Shown here piece after piece: positions 29,501-39,543 of a stretch of DNA of 64,000 bases. A model generated the notes under the pieces. That model was not told the origin of the DNA, made no database searches, and saw only the letters and a list, made by a program, of their open reading frames with translations. Numbering within the stretch: position 1 is the stretch's first letter; each line of letters starts with the position of its first letter. The position numbers were made by a program, and so were the translations under genes. Source of the stretch: Mesorhizobium sp. (GTDB lineage: Bacteria; Pseudomonadota; Alphaproteobacteria; Rhizobiales; Rhizobiaceae); NCBI RefSeq assembly GCF_004963255.1, contig NZ_SUGA01000006.1:38977-102976 (forward strand), in the 5' to 3' direction.

Positions 29501-31033
29501 ATGAGCACGCCCGAACCCTTCAAGGAAGTGCCGCATCGCGGACTTATCACCGTCGCGCTGATGCTGGCGACCATCATGCAGGCGCTCGACACCACGATCG
29601 CCAATGTCGCGCTGCCGACCATGACGGGCGACCTCGGCGCGTCGCCCGACAACATCAACTGGGTGCTGACCTCCTATATCGTGGCGGCGGCGATCATGAC
29701 GCCGGTCACCGGCTGGCTCGCCGACCGGCTCGGCCGCAAGGAGCTGTTCCTCGCCTCCGTCGTCGGCTTCACCATCTTCTCCATGCTCTGCGGCCTTGCC
29801 TGGAGCCTCGAGACGATCGTGCTCTTCCGCCTGCTGCAGGGCGTGTTCGGCGCGGCCATCGTGCCGCTGTCACAGACCTTCCTGCTCGACATCAACCCGA
29901 AGGAGCGCCACGGCCAGGCGATGGCCATCTGGGGCGCCGGCATCATGCTTGGGCCCATCCTGGGGCCGACGCTCGGCGGCTGGCTGACGGAGAACTTCAA
30001 CTGGCGCTGGGTGTTCTTCATCAACCTGCCGGTCGGCATCCTCGCCTTCCTCGGCATGGCCGCCTATCTGCCTGTCATCGCCAAGCGCGTGCGCGGCTTC
30101 GACTTCTTCGGCTTCGCCATGCTCTCGCTCGGCGTCGGCGCGCTGCAGCTCCTGCTCGATCGCGGCGGCGAGGTCGACTGGTTCAACTCGGCCGAGATCT
30201 GGATCGAGCTTGCTCTGTCGCTCACAGGCTTCTGGGTGTTCATCATCCACACGGTGACGGCAGAGCATCCCTTCATCGACCCAAAGATCTTCCTCGACCG
30301 CAATTTCGTGACCGGGCTGGGCTTCATCTTCGTCATGGGCGTGCTGATCCTGGCCTCGATGTCGCTGTTGCCGCCGATGCTGGCCAACATCTTCGGCTAT
30401 CCGACCGTGACCATCGGCGTGGTGCTGGGTCCGCGCGGCATCGGCACTATGATCTCGATGCTGGTCGTCGGCCGCATCATGCACAGGTTCGATGCGAGGA
30501 TCCTCGTCGCCATCGGTTTCCTGCTGACCGCGCAGTCGCTCTACACCATGGCAAGCTTCACGCCGCAGATGGACAACTGGCTGATCCTCACCTCGGGCGT
30601 CATCCAGGGTCTCGGCATGGGCATGGTGTTCGTGCCGCTGTCGACGGTCGCCTTCGCCACGCTCGATGCCCGCTACCGGACTGACGCCACCTCGTTGTTC
30701 AGCCTGGTGCGCAATCTTGGCTCGTCGATCGGCGTGTCGGTGGTCGCGGCCTTGATGGTGCGCAACACCCAGATCAACCACACCGAGCTGTCGGCCTTCA
30801 TCAACCCCTACAATCCCAACCTATGGGCTGCGTCTCCGGCGGCGGCCGCCGGAGACCCGGCGGCTCTTTCGCAGGTCGACCGCGCAGTGAATGCGCAGGC
30901 GATGATGATCTCCTATATCAACGACTTCAAAATCCTGATGGTGATGACGCTGGCCGCGATCCCGTTCGTCATCCTGCTGCGCAAGCCCAAGGCAGCGCCG
31001 GCGGGCGGTGCGCCGGCGGCGCATATGGACTAG
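29501..31033 (+). CDS. DHA2-family (EmrB/QacA) MFS multidrug transporter
   Basis: 510 aa; LATIMQALDTTIANVALPTMTGDLGASPDNINWVLTSYIVAAAIMTPVTGWLADRLGRK. Confidence 0.96.
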   Translation: MSTPEPFKEVPHRGLITVALMLATIMQALDTTIANVALPTMTGDLGASPDNINWVLTSYIVAAAIMTPVTGWLADRLGRKELFLASVVGFTIFSMLCGLAWSLETIVLFRLLQGVFGAAIVPLSQTFLLDINPKERHGQAMAIWGAGIMLGPILGPTLGGWLTENFNWRWVFFINLPVGILAFLGMAAYLPVIAKRVRGFDFFGFAMLSLGVGALQLLLDRGGEVDWFNSAEIWIELALSLTGFWVFIIHTVTAEHPFIDPKIFLDRNFVTGLGFIFVMGVLILASMSLLPPMLANIFGYPTVTIGVVLGPRGIGTMISMLVVGRIMHRFDARILVAIGFLLTAQSLYTMASFTPQMDNWLILTSGVIQGLGMGMVFVPLSTVAFATLDARYRTDATSLFSLVRNLGSSIGVSVVAALMVRNTQINHTELSAFINPYNPNLWAASPAAAAGDPAALSQVDRAVNAQAMMISYINDFKILMVMTLAAIPFVILLRKPKAAPAGGAPAAHMD

Positions 31034-31102
31034 GACCGCCACACCGGTTGGTCCTAGATCACGACCGGGACAGGCTGGATCGTTTCAGCGTTGAGCGGTT
31101 GG

Positions 31103-32095
31103 ATGAACGCGATGCAGAACCTGTCATTTCCAGTATTCGATCTCGGACAATTCGAGACCGCGAGCGCCGCGCGGAAGAAGGCGCTCGGCCGCGAGGTCGA
31201 CCGCATCTGCCGCAGCACCGGCTTCCTCGCGGTAATGAACCACGGCGTTCCGCAGGCCGTGATCGACGCCGCCTGGTCGAAGGCGAAGGCCTTCTTCGAC
31301 CTGCCGCCCGAGCAAAAGCAGCGCGCGAAGGCGCCCTACAAGGGTTATCCCTACGGATATCTCGGCCCCGAGACCGAGGCGCTGGCAAAGTCCCGCAACG
31401 TCGACACGCCGCCGGACTTGAAGGAGAGCTTCAACGGCGGACCTCCCCGCGTGCCTCCGGGCATCAAGGACCCGGAGGCCCTGGCCTTCTGCTACGCCGA
31501 GACGATCTGGCCGGCCGAGCCCGAAGGCTTCATCGAAGCCTGGAAGGCCTATTATGCGGCTCTCGAGGACCTTGCGGTGCGCATCATGCGGGTCTTCGCC
31601 ACCGCGCTTGATTTGCCGGAAACCTATTTCGACGTCTTCCTCGATGCGCCGATCAGCGCGCTGAGAGCGCTGAACTATCCCGAGCAACATGTCGCGCCGA
31701 AGCCCGGCCAGATCCGCGCCGGCGCTCATACCGACTATGGCAGCCTGACCATCCTGCTGCCGCAGCCAGGGTCGCGCGGGCTGCAGATCGTCGCGCCGGG
31801 CGGCGAATGGGCTGAGGTGCCGCCAGTGCCCGGCGCCTTCGTCATCAACATCGGCGACCTGATGGCGCGCTGGACCAACGATCGTTGGGTGTCCACCGTG
31901 CATCGTGTCGTCAATCCGCCGGCGCAGCAGGGCGGCAAGGATCGCCGGCAATCGATGGCTTTCTTCCACCAGCCGAACTGGGACGCCGAGATTGCGGTGC
32001 TGGACGCATGCCTGGCCGAGGGAGAGGCGCCGAAATATGAGCCGGTTCGCTCCGGCCCCTATCTGATGGGCAAGTTCAAGGCGACGACGAAATAG
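31103..32095 (+). CDS. 2-oxoglutarate/Fe(II) oxygenase, isopenicillin-N-synthase-like
   Basis: GFLAVMNHGVP...AHTDYGSLTILLPQPGSRGLQI...FVINIGDLMARWTNDRWVSTVHRVVNP (HxD...H). Confidence 0.92.
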   Translation: MNAMQNLSFPVFDLGQFETASAARKKALGREVDRICRSTGFLAVMNHGVPQAVIDAAWSKAKAFFDLPPEQKQRAKAPYKGYPYGYLGPETEALAKSRNVDTPPDLKESFNGGPPRVPPGIKDPEALAFCYAETIWPAEPEGFIEAWKAYYAALEDLAVRIMRVFATALDLPETYFDVFLDAPISALRALNYPEQHVAPKPGQIRAGAHTDYGSLTILLPQPGSRGLQIVAPGGEWAEVPPVPGAFVINIGDLMARWTNDRWVSTVHRVVNPPAQQGGKDRRQSMAFFHQPNWDAEIAVLDACLAEGEAPKYEPVRSGPYLMGKFKATTK

Positions 32096-32110
32096 GGCGG
32101 GGCCGACGCC

Positions 32111-32641
32111 TTATCGACCCAGCACCAGCGCCCAGTAGCGCAAGGCAGGATCGCGGCCGTCGCGCACGTAGGCGAGCCCGAAGCGGCTGAAGTCCGGATC
32201 GAGCATGTTGCGGCGGTGACCGTCCGAATGCATCCAGATGTCGAACAGTTTTTGCAGGTCGAAGCGGCCTTCGGCGATGTTTTCGGCCGCCGCGCCCCGC
32301 ACGCCATTGTCCTTCATGCGCGAGGCGAAATCCTTGCCCCAGCCGGTGGTGTGGCTCATGCGCTCGCGCGATGCCATGTAGCCGGCCTGCTGCAGCGCCG
32401 CCTGTTCGAGCTGCGTGTCGGGAACCAGCGCCGGCAGCCCGGCCGTGGTGCGAATGCCGGCCAGCGTCGCCGTGGCGGTCGAAGAGACGCCGGCGCCTTC
32501 ACCGGTCGGCACCGTGACGGTGCTGCAGGCGGCGATGCCCGCAAGTGCTGCAAGGCCAGCGGCCTTGATCAGCATGCGACGGTTCATATCGGGGAGGGCG
32601 GTGGTCGAGATGCTCATCCGGCCTCTGATACCGCCGATCAT
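32111..32641 (-). CDS. CAP (SCP/PR-1-like) domain lipoprotein
   Basis: Lipobox-like GIAACS; ERMSHTTGWGKDFASRM...AENIAEGRFDLQKLFDIWMHSDGHRRNMLDPDFSRFGLAYV. Confidence 0.9.
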   Translation of the reverse strand: MIGGIRGRMSISTTALPDMNRRMLIKAAGLAALAGIAACSTVTVPTGEGAGVSSTATATLAGIRTTAGLPALVPDTQLEQAALQQAGYMASRERMSHTTGWGKDFASRMKDNGVRGAAAENIAEGRFDLQKLFDIWMHSDGHRRNMLDPDFSRFGLAYVRDGRDPALRYWALVLGR

Positions 32642-32784
32642 GGCTTTTGCCGGGCAGGCGAGGAAAATCGTATCAAGCGGCGACTTTTCCCGGAAGATCG
32701 GTTATCATCCCGGCGTTCTTGAAAGTGGCAGCCACGGGCGGCCACCCAGGCGGTGACCGCCCCCGATATAAACGGAGGACGGTT

Positions 32785-33609
32785 ATGGCCGGTTTTCATG
32801 TCATGACGGACGCGTACGGCGCGCATGTTCAGCCCACGGTGCGCCACATCTCGACCGCGGACCTTTGGGACGCGCTCAAGCTCGGCGCCGAGGATTTTTG
32901 GGCCAAGCCTTCGCATTACGTGTTCCTGTGCCTGATCTATCCGATCGTCGGCCTCATCCTGACGCAATGGAGCTCGGGCTCGAACGCCATCCAGCTCGTC
33001 TATCCACTGATGTCCGGCTTCGCACTGATCGGTCCGTTCGCGGCCATCGGCCTCTATGAGATCAGCCGCCGGCGCGAGCTTGGCATGAGCAGCCGCTGGC
33101 ACCATGCGCTGGACGTGCGCCATTCGCCGGCACTGCCGTCGATCGCGGTCATCGGCATCCTGCTCTTCGCGCTGTTCCTGTTGTGGCTGTTCACCGCGCA
33201 GTCGCTCTACACCAGCCTGTTCGGCGCCGAGCCGCCTGCTTCGGTCGGCACTTTCGTGCGCGACGTGCTGACGACCGGCAAGGGCTGGACCCTGATCCTC
33301 GTCGGCAACGCCGTCGGCTTCGTTTTCGCCGTTGTCGTTCTAGGAACCACCGTCGTCGCCTTCCCGCTCTTGCTCGACCGCGACGTCGGCGCCGTCGCGG
33401 CGATCGAGACCTCGGCCCGCGTGGTGATGGCCAATCCGCTGACGATGGCCCTCTGGGGCCTGACGGTCGCCGTGCTCCTGGTAATCGGCTCGATTCCGCT
33501 GTTTGCCGGACTCGCCGTCGTCATGCCGATCCTCGGCCACGCGACCTGGCATCTCTACCGCAAGGTGGTCGAGCCGGAGCAGATCCGGCCGGTGCGCCGG
33601 CCGATGTAG
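32785..33609 (+). CDS. DUF2189-type membrane protein
   Basis: IYPIVGLILTQWSSGSNAIQLVYPLMSGFALIGPFAAIGLYEISRRRELG, multi-TM. Confidence 0.8.
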   Translation: MAGFHVMTDAYGAHVQPTVRHISTADLWDALKLGAEDFWAKPSHYVFLCLIYPIVGLILTQWSSGSNAIQLVYPLMSGFALIGPFAAIGLYEISRRRELGMSSRWHHALDVRHSPALPSIAVIGILLFALFLLWLFTAQSLYTSLFGAEPPASVGTFVRDVLTTGKGWTLILVGNAVGFVFAVVVLGTTVVAFPLLLDRDVGAVAAIETSARVVMANPLTMALWGLTVAVLLVIGSIPLFAGLAVVMPILGHATWHLYRKVVEPEQIRPVRRPM

Positions 33610-33686
33610 AGGTACGCCAGTAGGGTGCGTTGGGATTCAGGTCAGGCCGCCATTCGCGGCCGGCCTCACCTGAATATCAATGCGCC

Positions 33687-34319
33687 CTATCTCTGCGCCT
33701 CGGTCGCCATTTTCAGCGCCAGCGCCGTCAGCACTGTGCCCATCATCCAGCGCTGGACGACCAGCCAGAACGGCCGTCCGGCAAGGAAATTCGCGATCGA
33801 GCCGGCGGTCACCGCGATGATGGCGTTGACGGTGAGACTGATCGAGATCTGCGTCACGCCAAGCACCAAAAGCTGCGATAGAACATGGCCCTTGCCCGGA
33901 TTGATGAACTGCGGCAGCAGCGACAGATAGAGCACCGCCACCTTCGGGTTGAGCAGGTTGGTCATCAGCCCCATGACGAAAAGCTTGCGCGGCTTGTCCC
34001 TGGGCAATTCACGGACCTGGAAGGGCGAGCGTCCGCCGGGCTTGAGCGCCTGCCAGGCGAGCCACAACAGATAGAGCGCGCCGGCGAAGCGTAGCGCGTC
34101 GTAGGCAAAAGGCACGGCGAAGATCAGCGCCGTGATGCCGAAGGCCGCCGACACGACATAGAACAGGAAGCCCAGCGCCACGCCGCCGAGCGAGATCAGC
34201 CCAGCCTTCGGCCCTTGCGACAGCGAGCGCGAGATGAGGTAGATCATGTTCGGGCCGGGTGTGAGCACCATGCCCAGGCAGATCAGCGCGAAGGTGAGGT
34301 GGTTGGCGGCGTCAGGCAT
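33687..34319 (-). CDS. LysE/RhtB-family amino acid exporter
   Basis: MVLTPGPNMIYLISRSLSQGPKAGLISLGGVALG. Confidence 0.95.
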   Translation of the reverse strand: MPDAANHLTFALICLGMVLTPGPNMIYLISRSLSQGPKAGLISLGGVALGFLFYVVSAAFGITALIFAVPFAYDALRFAGALYLLWLAWQALKPGGRSPFQVRELPRDKPRKLFVMGLMTNLLNPKVAVLYLSLLPQFINPGKGHVLSQLLVLGVTQISISLTVNAIIAVTAGSIANFLAGRPFWLVVQRWMMGTVLTALALKMATEAQR

Positions 34320-34406
34320 CGGGATCTCCGGAAAGTTCCCGAGATGTGCGCCGCTTCGTTAAACGTCGCAAGGGCTTGATGGGATTGCCCTTTACGCCAG
34401 CGCGCC

Positions 34407-36380
34407 TTACCCGACCACGCGCAGGTTCGACAACTCGTTGGCGATTTCCTTGAAGTTGTCGGACAGCGTCGCCCCCGTTGCGTTCCAGAACAGTTTTGCC
34501 GGTTTGCTGGGATCGGTCGGATCCTTGCGGAAGCGGGAGTCGGAAGAGCAGGCTTTCAGCGCCGCCATGGCCTTCTGGTCGCTTGAGCTGGTCGAGGACA
34601 TGTCGAGCGCCACCGTCATCACCATGATGTTGCCGGCCTTGGCGTTGTCGCACAGCTTCGCCATTTGCTCGTTCATCGCGGCGGTGTAGTTGCTCGACGA
34701 ATAGTTGAACTGGCCGATCGCGCTCGACGTGCCGCCGAACAGGCGGGTGACCGAGGTGCCGTTATAGCCGACGCCGGTATATCCATAGGCGGCATAGGTC
34801 GACTTGTTGCCGGCCGGGTCGGAACTGACCGTCGAGTAGGTGTTCTCGCCGTCGGTCAGCACAATGACCACCTTGTCGTTGCCGCGCTCGGTTTCCGGCC
34901 GCCCCTCGGTGAAGGGCGGGGCGCTCGACACCGTGCGCCAGCCCCAGGCCATGCCTTCGGGCACATTCGTGTTGCCGTTGGGCTGCATCAGGTCGATCGC
35001 AGCCTTGATGGCTGCGAGCCCATCCGTTTGGGTGACATCGGTGAGCGGCGTGATCGGCGTGGTCGTGCAGCTGTAGTTCGGACCGGCGCCCGTGCTCAGC
35101 GTCGGCGCATTGATCGGCCGCGGCATGAAATATTTGGCCATGTTCGACTGCCTGGTCTTGCCGGTGATGCTCGACGGGTCGTCGTTCCACCAACTGTTGG
35201 CGGCGCCATAGGTCACTGGCTTCGGCTCGTCAGGGTCTTGCGTCACATACCAATGGTTGCCGGGCTCGTCAGGCGCGAACATCGGCACGAACATCGTTGC
35301 GGGATCGCCGACGCCGATGCCGGTGTTGTTGGGGCCGCCCGAGGCCGGCGTGTCGTCGACATTGTAGGGATAGGGACGCACTTCCACGCATCCCTGCCAA
35401 CTGGCGAACGGGCCGTAGGTGTCGTTGTAGTCATATTCGTTGTGGCTGCGTTCGCAGGTGTTGTTGGAACGGTATTGATCGCACACGACACGCTTGCTGC
35501 CGACGATACGCTCGTGGCTGGTGACCACTTTCATGTCGCGATAGAGCTCGAAGCGGCTCAGCACCTGGTTTTCCGTCTCGCCCCAGCCGGTACCCTTCTT
35601 GTACCAGATGCCGTTGATCTTCTGGGCGTATTTGTCGGGCGCGTTCAGCGTCGACCAGTCGAAATTCTCATTGGCGACCGGCGACAGCCCATAGACGTCC
35701 ATCCACGGGGCGTTGTCGTTGTCCGGCCCGACATTGACCGAGGCCGCGAACGGCACGAGGCTGAACTGCACCGGCTTGTCGATCTGCTTGATCTGTGCCG
35801 CCTGCAGCGCCAGCGTGTCGACAAGCTGCTTGGCGGCCTGCTTGAGCAGGTCGATGCGCTTCTGTCCTGAGCCGGTGCCGGGCGTTGTCATGGAGCCCGA
35901 ATTGTCGAGCACCATCGCCACTTCCAGCGTGTTCTTCAGCCGCACCTGGGAACACATCTCGACCTGGATCGGCTTATGCGCGTCGCCGTCCGATGCGCCG
36001 CTGAGCAGCGCCGCCGCCGGATGGAAATAGGGATGATAGGTGAGCGTCGCGCAAAGCTTCATCAAGCCGCCGCCGGTCTGGCCGCTCGGCAGCGTGATGT
36101 TGAGCGAGATGTTGGCGGGGTCGATGTTGTTGAGGTTGGCGTTGAAGAAGTCGACCGCGTAGGCCCTGATCTGGTCGTCGGTCGCTCCTTGCGAAAGCCG
36201 CACCGCGGCGGCGAAGTTGGCGGCGTCGAGCGAGTTCAGCACCATCTGCTTCTCGCGGTTGAGCTCGGTGAAGTCGACCCCCAGCGCCAAGGCTCCCATC
36301 AGCGGAACCATGGCGACTGCCGTAACGAGGGCATAGTTGCCGCGGCGGTCATGGCAGAATTGATGCCAGAATTTGCGCAT
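34407..36380 (-). CDS. TadG-like protein with TadE-type N-terminus and vWA domain
   Basis: RRGNYALVTAVAMVPLMGALALGVDFTELNREKQMVLNSLDAANFAAA; VAMVLDNSGSM; KVVIVLTDGENT. Confidence 0.9.
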   Translation of the reverse strand: MRKFWHQFCHDRRGNYALVTAVAMVPLMGALALGVDFTELNREKQMVLNSLDAANFAAAVRLSQGATDDQIRAYAVDFFNANLNNIDPANISLNITLPSGQTGGGLMKLCATLTYHPYFHPAAALLSGASDGDAHKPIQVEMCSQVRLKNTLEVAMVLDNSGSMTTPGTGSGQKRIDLLKQAAKQLVDTLALQAAQIKQIDKPVQFSLVPFAASVNVGPDNDNAPWMDVYGLSPVANENFDWSTLNAPDKYAQKINGIWYKKGTGWGETENQVLSRFELYRDMKVVTSHERIVGSKRVVCDQYRSNNTCERSHNEYDYNDTYGPFASWQGCVEVRPYPYNVDDTPASGGPNNTGIGVGDPATMFVPMFAPDEPGNHWYVTQDPDEPKPVTYGAANSWWNDDPSSITGKTRQSNMAKYFMPRPINAPTLSTGAGPNYSCTTTPITPLTDVTQTDGLAAIKAAIDLMQPNGNTNVPEGMAWGWRTVSSAPPFTEGRPETERGNDKVVIVLTDGENTYSTVSSDPAGNKSTYAAYGYTGVGYNGTSVTRLFGGTSSAIGQFNYSSSNYTAAMNEQMAKLCDNAKAGNIMVMTVALDMSSTSSSDQKAMAALKACSSDSRFRKDPTDPSKPAKLFWNATGATLSDNFKEIANELSNLRVVG

Positions 36381-36407
36381 TTGCTCGAGCGGCCCCGGTT
36401 GTTGTGC

Positions 36408-38378
36408 TCAACTGACGATGCGCAGGTTCGACAATTCGTTGCCGATCGCCTTGAAGTCGTCCGAAAGCGTGGCGCCGGTCGAATTCCAGAACAGCTTCGC
36501 CGGCTTGCTCGGGTCGGTCGGATCCCTGCGGAAACGCGAGTCCGATGCGCAGTTCTTGAGGGCGGCCATGGCCTTCTTTTCGTCGGCCTTGGTATCGACC
36601 AGGTCGAGCGAGACGGTCATCACGATGACCCCAGCGGCTTTGGCATTGGTGCAAAGCGTCTGCATGTTCTCGTCGAGCGCCGCGGTATAGTTGCTGTCGG
36701 TGTAGGTGGTCTTCGGCACGGCGCTGCTGGTGTTCATGAACAAGCGTGTGACGCTGCCTGAACCGGGATAGGTCAGCCCGGTATATCCGTAGGCGGCGTA
36801 AGTGGACCTGTTGTTGGCGTAGCCGGAGTCGGCGACGGCGCTGTAAGTGTTGGCGCCATCCGTCAGGACGATGACCACCTTGTCGTTGCCTTTTTCGCTG
36901 TTCGGCCGACCTTCGGTGAACGGCTGGTTGCTGGACACGGTTCGCCAGCCCCAGGCAAGGCCTTCCGGCACGTTGGTGTTGCCGGTCGGCGCCATATCGT
37001 CGATGGCGTCATCCAGTTCCTGTTTCTCAGCCGCCACGCTGACATCCTTCAGCGGCGTGATCGGACTGGTGGTACAAGCCGCATTCGGACCGTCGCCGGC
37101 GCTCGCGGACGCCGAACCATATGGCTTGACCAGGAAGTATTTGCGCATGTCGGACTGGCGCTGCGACGCCGTCGGGTTGGACGAATAGGGCCAGTCCGCC
37201 CACCAGTTGTTGCTGTAGCCATAGCTCACGCTGCTGACGTCGTTGGTGCCATCGCGATTGAAATCGCGCCAAAGCGTGCCGGCCTCGTCGGGGGCGAACA
37301 TCGGTACGAACAGCGTGGCCGGATTGGCGCTGTCCGGCGTGGTGTCGTCGTCATTGTACGGATACGGCCTGGCCTCCACGCAACCCTGCCAGCTGGCATA
37401 GCGGCTGGTGGTGTAGACATATGTCGGGGAAGGCGTAACCCAGTGGCCTTTGTTGCAGCTGCCATCTCTGTTGGTCACGTCGCAGACATACTGTCTCGGC
37501 GGCTGCACCGTCTCGCGGTCGGACTCGACGGTCATGTCGGAATAGAGGCTGAAGCGGGTGAGCGGCTGATCTTTGGTGTCTCCCCAGCCGGTGCCGCGCT
37601 TGTACCATATGCCGCCGACCTTTTGCGCGTACTTGTTGGGGTCGTTGGCCGAACTCATAGTCGACCAGTCGAAATCCTCGTGGTGGATCGGCGAGACGCC
37701 GTTCAGATCCATCCACGGATCCTGGTCGTGCGTCGGGCCGACATTGACGGAGGCCGAGAACGGGACCAGCGAGAACTGCACCGGCTTCGAGATCTGTTTC
37801 ATCTGCTGGGCTTGTAGCGCAAGCGTGTCGACCAGCTGTTTCGCCGCCTGCTTGAGGAGGTCGATGCGTTTCTGGCCGGTTCCCGAGCCATTGATGCTCA
37901 TTGAGCCGGAATTGTCGAGCACCAGCGCTACTTCGAGCGTGTTCTTGAGCCGGACTTCCGATCTGGCGGTCAAGCCTACGTTGGTTTCTCCGGCGGTGCC
38001 GCCATTGAGCAGCATGATGGCCGCCGGCAGGAAATAGGGCTTGTATTTGAGCGAGGCCTGGAGAATCAGCGTACCGCCGCCGGTATTGTTGTTTGGCAAG
38101 GTAACCGTCAGCGCCGTGTTTGCCGCGGCGACATGCGAGAGATTTGCTTCGAAGAACTGTTTGGCGAAGGCCTTCACCGCGTCGTCGCTGGCGCCGGCGA
38201 CGATCTGCTGCGCTGTGGCGATACCCGCCGCGTCTAGCGCGTTCAGCGTTTCCTGCTTCTGCCTGATCAACTCGGTGTAGTCGACGGCGATCGCCACGGC
38301 GCCCATCAGCGGTATCATCGTGATAACCGTCATCAAGGCGTAATTACCCCGCCTGTCGCGAAAAAAATCGCGGATCAT
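36408..38378 (-). CDS. TadG-like vWA protein, tandem paralog
   Basis: MIRDFFRDRRGNYALMTVITMIPLMGAVAIAVDYTELIRQKQETLNALDAAG; VALVLDNSGSM; C-terminus nearly identical to the 34407-36380 product. Confidence 0.9.
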   Translation of the reverse strand: MIRDFFRDRRGNYALMTVITMIPLMGAVAIAVDYTELIRQKQETLNALDAAGIATAQQIVAGASDDAVKAFAKQFFEANLSHVAAANTALTVTLPNNNTGGGTLILQASLKYKPYFLPAAIMLLNGGTAGETNVGLTARSEVRLKNTLEVALVLDNSGSMSINGSGTGQKRIDLLKQAAKQLVDTLALQAQQMKQISKPVQFSLVPFSASVNVGPTHDQDPWMDLNGVSPIHHEDFDWSTMSSANDPNKYAQKVGGIWYKRGTGWGDTKDQPLTRFSLYSDMTVESDRETVQPPRQYVCDVTNRDGSCNKGHWVTPSPTYVYTTSRYASWQGCVEARPYPYNDDDTTPDSANPATLFVPMFAPDEAGTLWRDFNRDGTNDVSSVSYGYSNNWWADWPYSSNPTASQRQSDMRKYFLVKPYGSASASAGDGPNAACTTSPITPLKDVSVAAEKQELDDAIDDMAPTGNTNVPEGLAWGWRTVSSNQPFTEGRPNSEKGNDKVVIVLTDGANTYSAVADSGYANNRSTYAAYGYTGLTYPGSGSVTRLFMNTSSAVPKTTYTDSNYTAALDENMQTLCTNAKAAGVIVMTVSLDLVDTKADEKKAMAALKNCASDSRFRRDPTDPSKPAKLFWNSTGATLSDDFKAIGNELSNLRIVS

Positions 38379-38662
38379 TGCATTTACCCCCGCCAAGGAT
38401 CCATGCCGATATACGACCATGGTCGCAGTTGCCGTCGTACCATGGTCACAAATCATTAAATTTCAGCTTGCGCGAAACCATCAAGAACGCACCGGCTTTT
38501 TGACGGCGCATTAACCCTGTGCTTCCGGCGCAAAGGAGATCGAGGTCCCGGCCTGTGGTGGTCGGGAAAGCTCGTGACAGGACCGAACGCTTCGGTTATG
38601 CGGAACCGTCCGTGGCCGACAGTCTGTTGCGGCCCGCCAGGACTCAAGATCAGGGACACGGC

Positions 38663-39511
38663 ATGGCGGATTCGCCTGACATCATCACCTCGCTCGACGA
38701 TCTGGCGGGGCGCTACGCGGCCATACTGTGCGACGTATGGGGTGTCGTGCACAACGGCGAATGGCATTTTCCGGCGGCCGCCGCCGCGCTTGCGCGCGCA
38801 CGCGCGGCCAATGTGCCTGTCGTGCTGATCACCAATTCGCCACGCCGCAGCGCCGACGTCGTTGCCCAGATGAAGGTGATCGGTGTTCCCGCCGACGCCT
38901 GTGACCGGGTCGTTACCTCCGGCGACGTGACGCGCGACCTGATCGCCGACGGCCCAAGGCGGATCTTCCATATCGGACCGGAGCGCGACTTCACGCTCTA
39001 TGACGGGCTCGATGTCGATCTTGTCGAGGAATTCGAGGCCTCGGGTGTCGTCTGCACCGGTCTCTATGACGACGAGGTCGAGAAGCCCGCCGACTATGCC
39101 GAACTGCTGCAGCGGCTGCGCGCCCGCAACCTGCCTTTCATTTGCGCCAATCCGGATATTCTGGTGGAGCGCGGCGAGCGCACCATCTGGTGCGCCGGCG
39201 CGCTCGCGCGGGATTACGCGCAACTGGGCGGCCGTACGCTGATTGCCGGCAAGCCCTTCGCGCCGATCTACCATGTCGCCATGAAGGAGGTCGCCGGACT
39301 GCTTGGCCGCGCCGTCGAACGAAGCGAGGTTCTCGCCATCGGCGACGGCATGATGACAGATGTCAAGGGCGCGGCCGACAACGGGTTTGACGTGCTCTAT
39401 GTCTCCGGCGGCATCCACGCGCGAGAGCATGGCGACGATCCCGCAAGGCTGACGGCCTTTCTCGAAAAGCACGGCTATCGGCCGGTCGCCGTCATTCCGC
39501 GCCTGCAATAG
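38663..39511 (+). CDS. HAD-superfamily subclass IIA hydrolase (TIGR01459-like)
   Basis: YAAILCDVWGVVHNGEWHFPAAAAALARARAANVPVVLITNSPRRSADV...VLAIGDGMMTDVKGAADNGFDVLYVSGG. Confidence 0.92.
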   Translation: MADSPDIITSLDDLAGRYAAILCDVWGVVHNGEWHFPAAAAALARARAANVPVVLITNSPRRSADVVAQMKVIGVPADACDRVVTSGDVTRDLIADGPRRIFHIGPERDFTLYDGLDVDLVEEFEASGVVCTGLYDDEVEKPADYAELLQRLRARNLPFICANPDILVERGERTIWCAGALARDYAQLGGRTLIAGKPFAPIYHVAMKEVAGLLGRAVERSEVLAIGDGMMTDVKGAADNGFDVLYVSGGIHAREHGDDPARLTAFLEKHGYRPVAVIPRLQ

Positions 39512-39543
39512 GTTGATAGTCTGGCCATGACGGGCGCTTTGAC

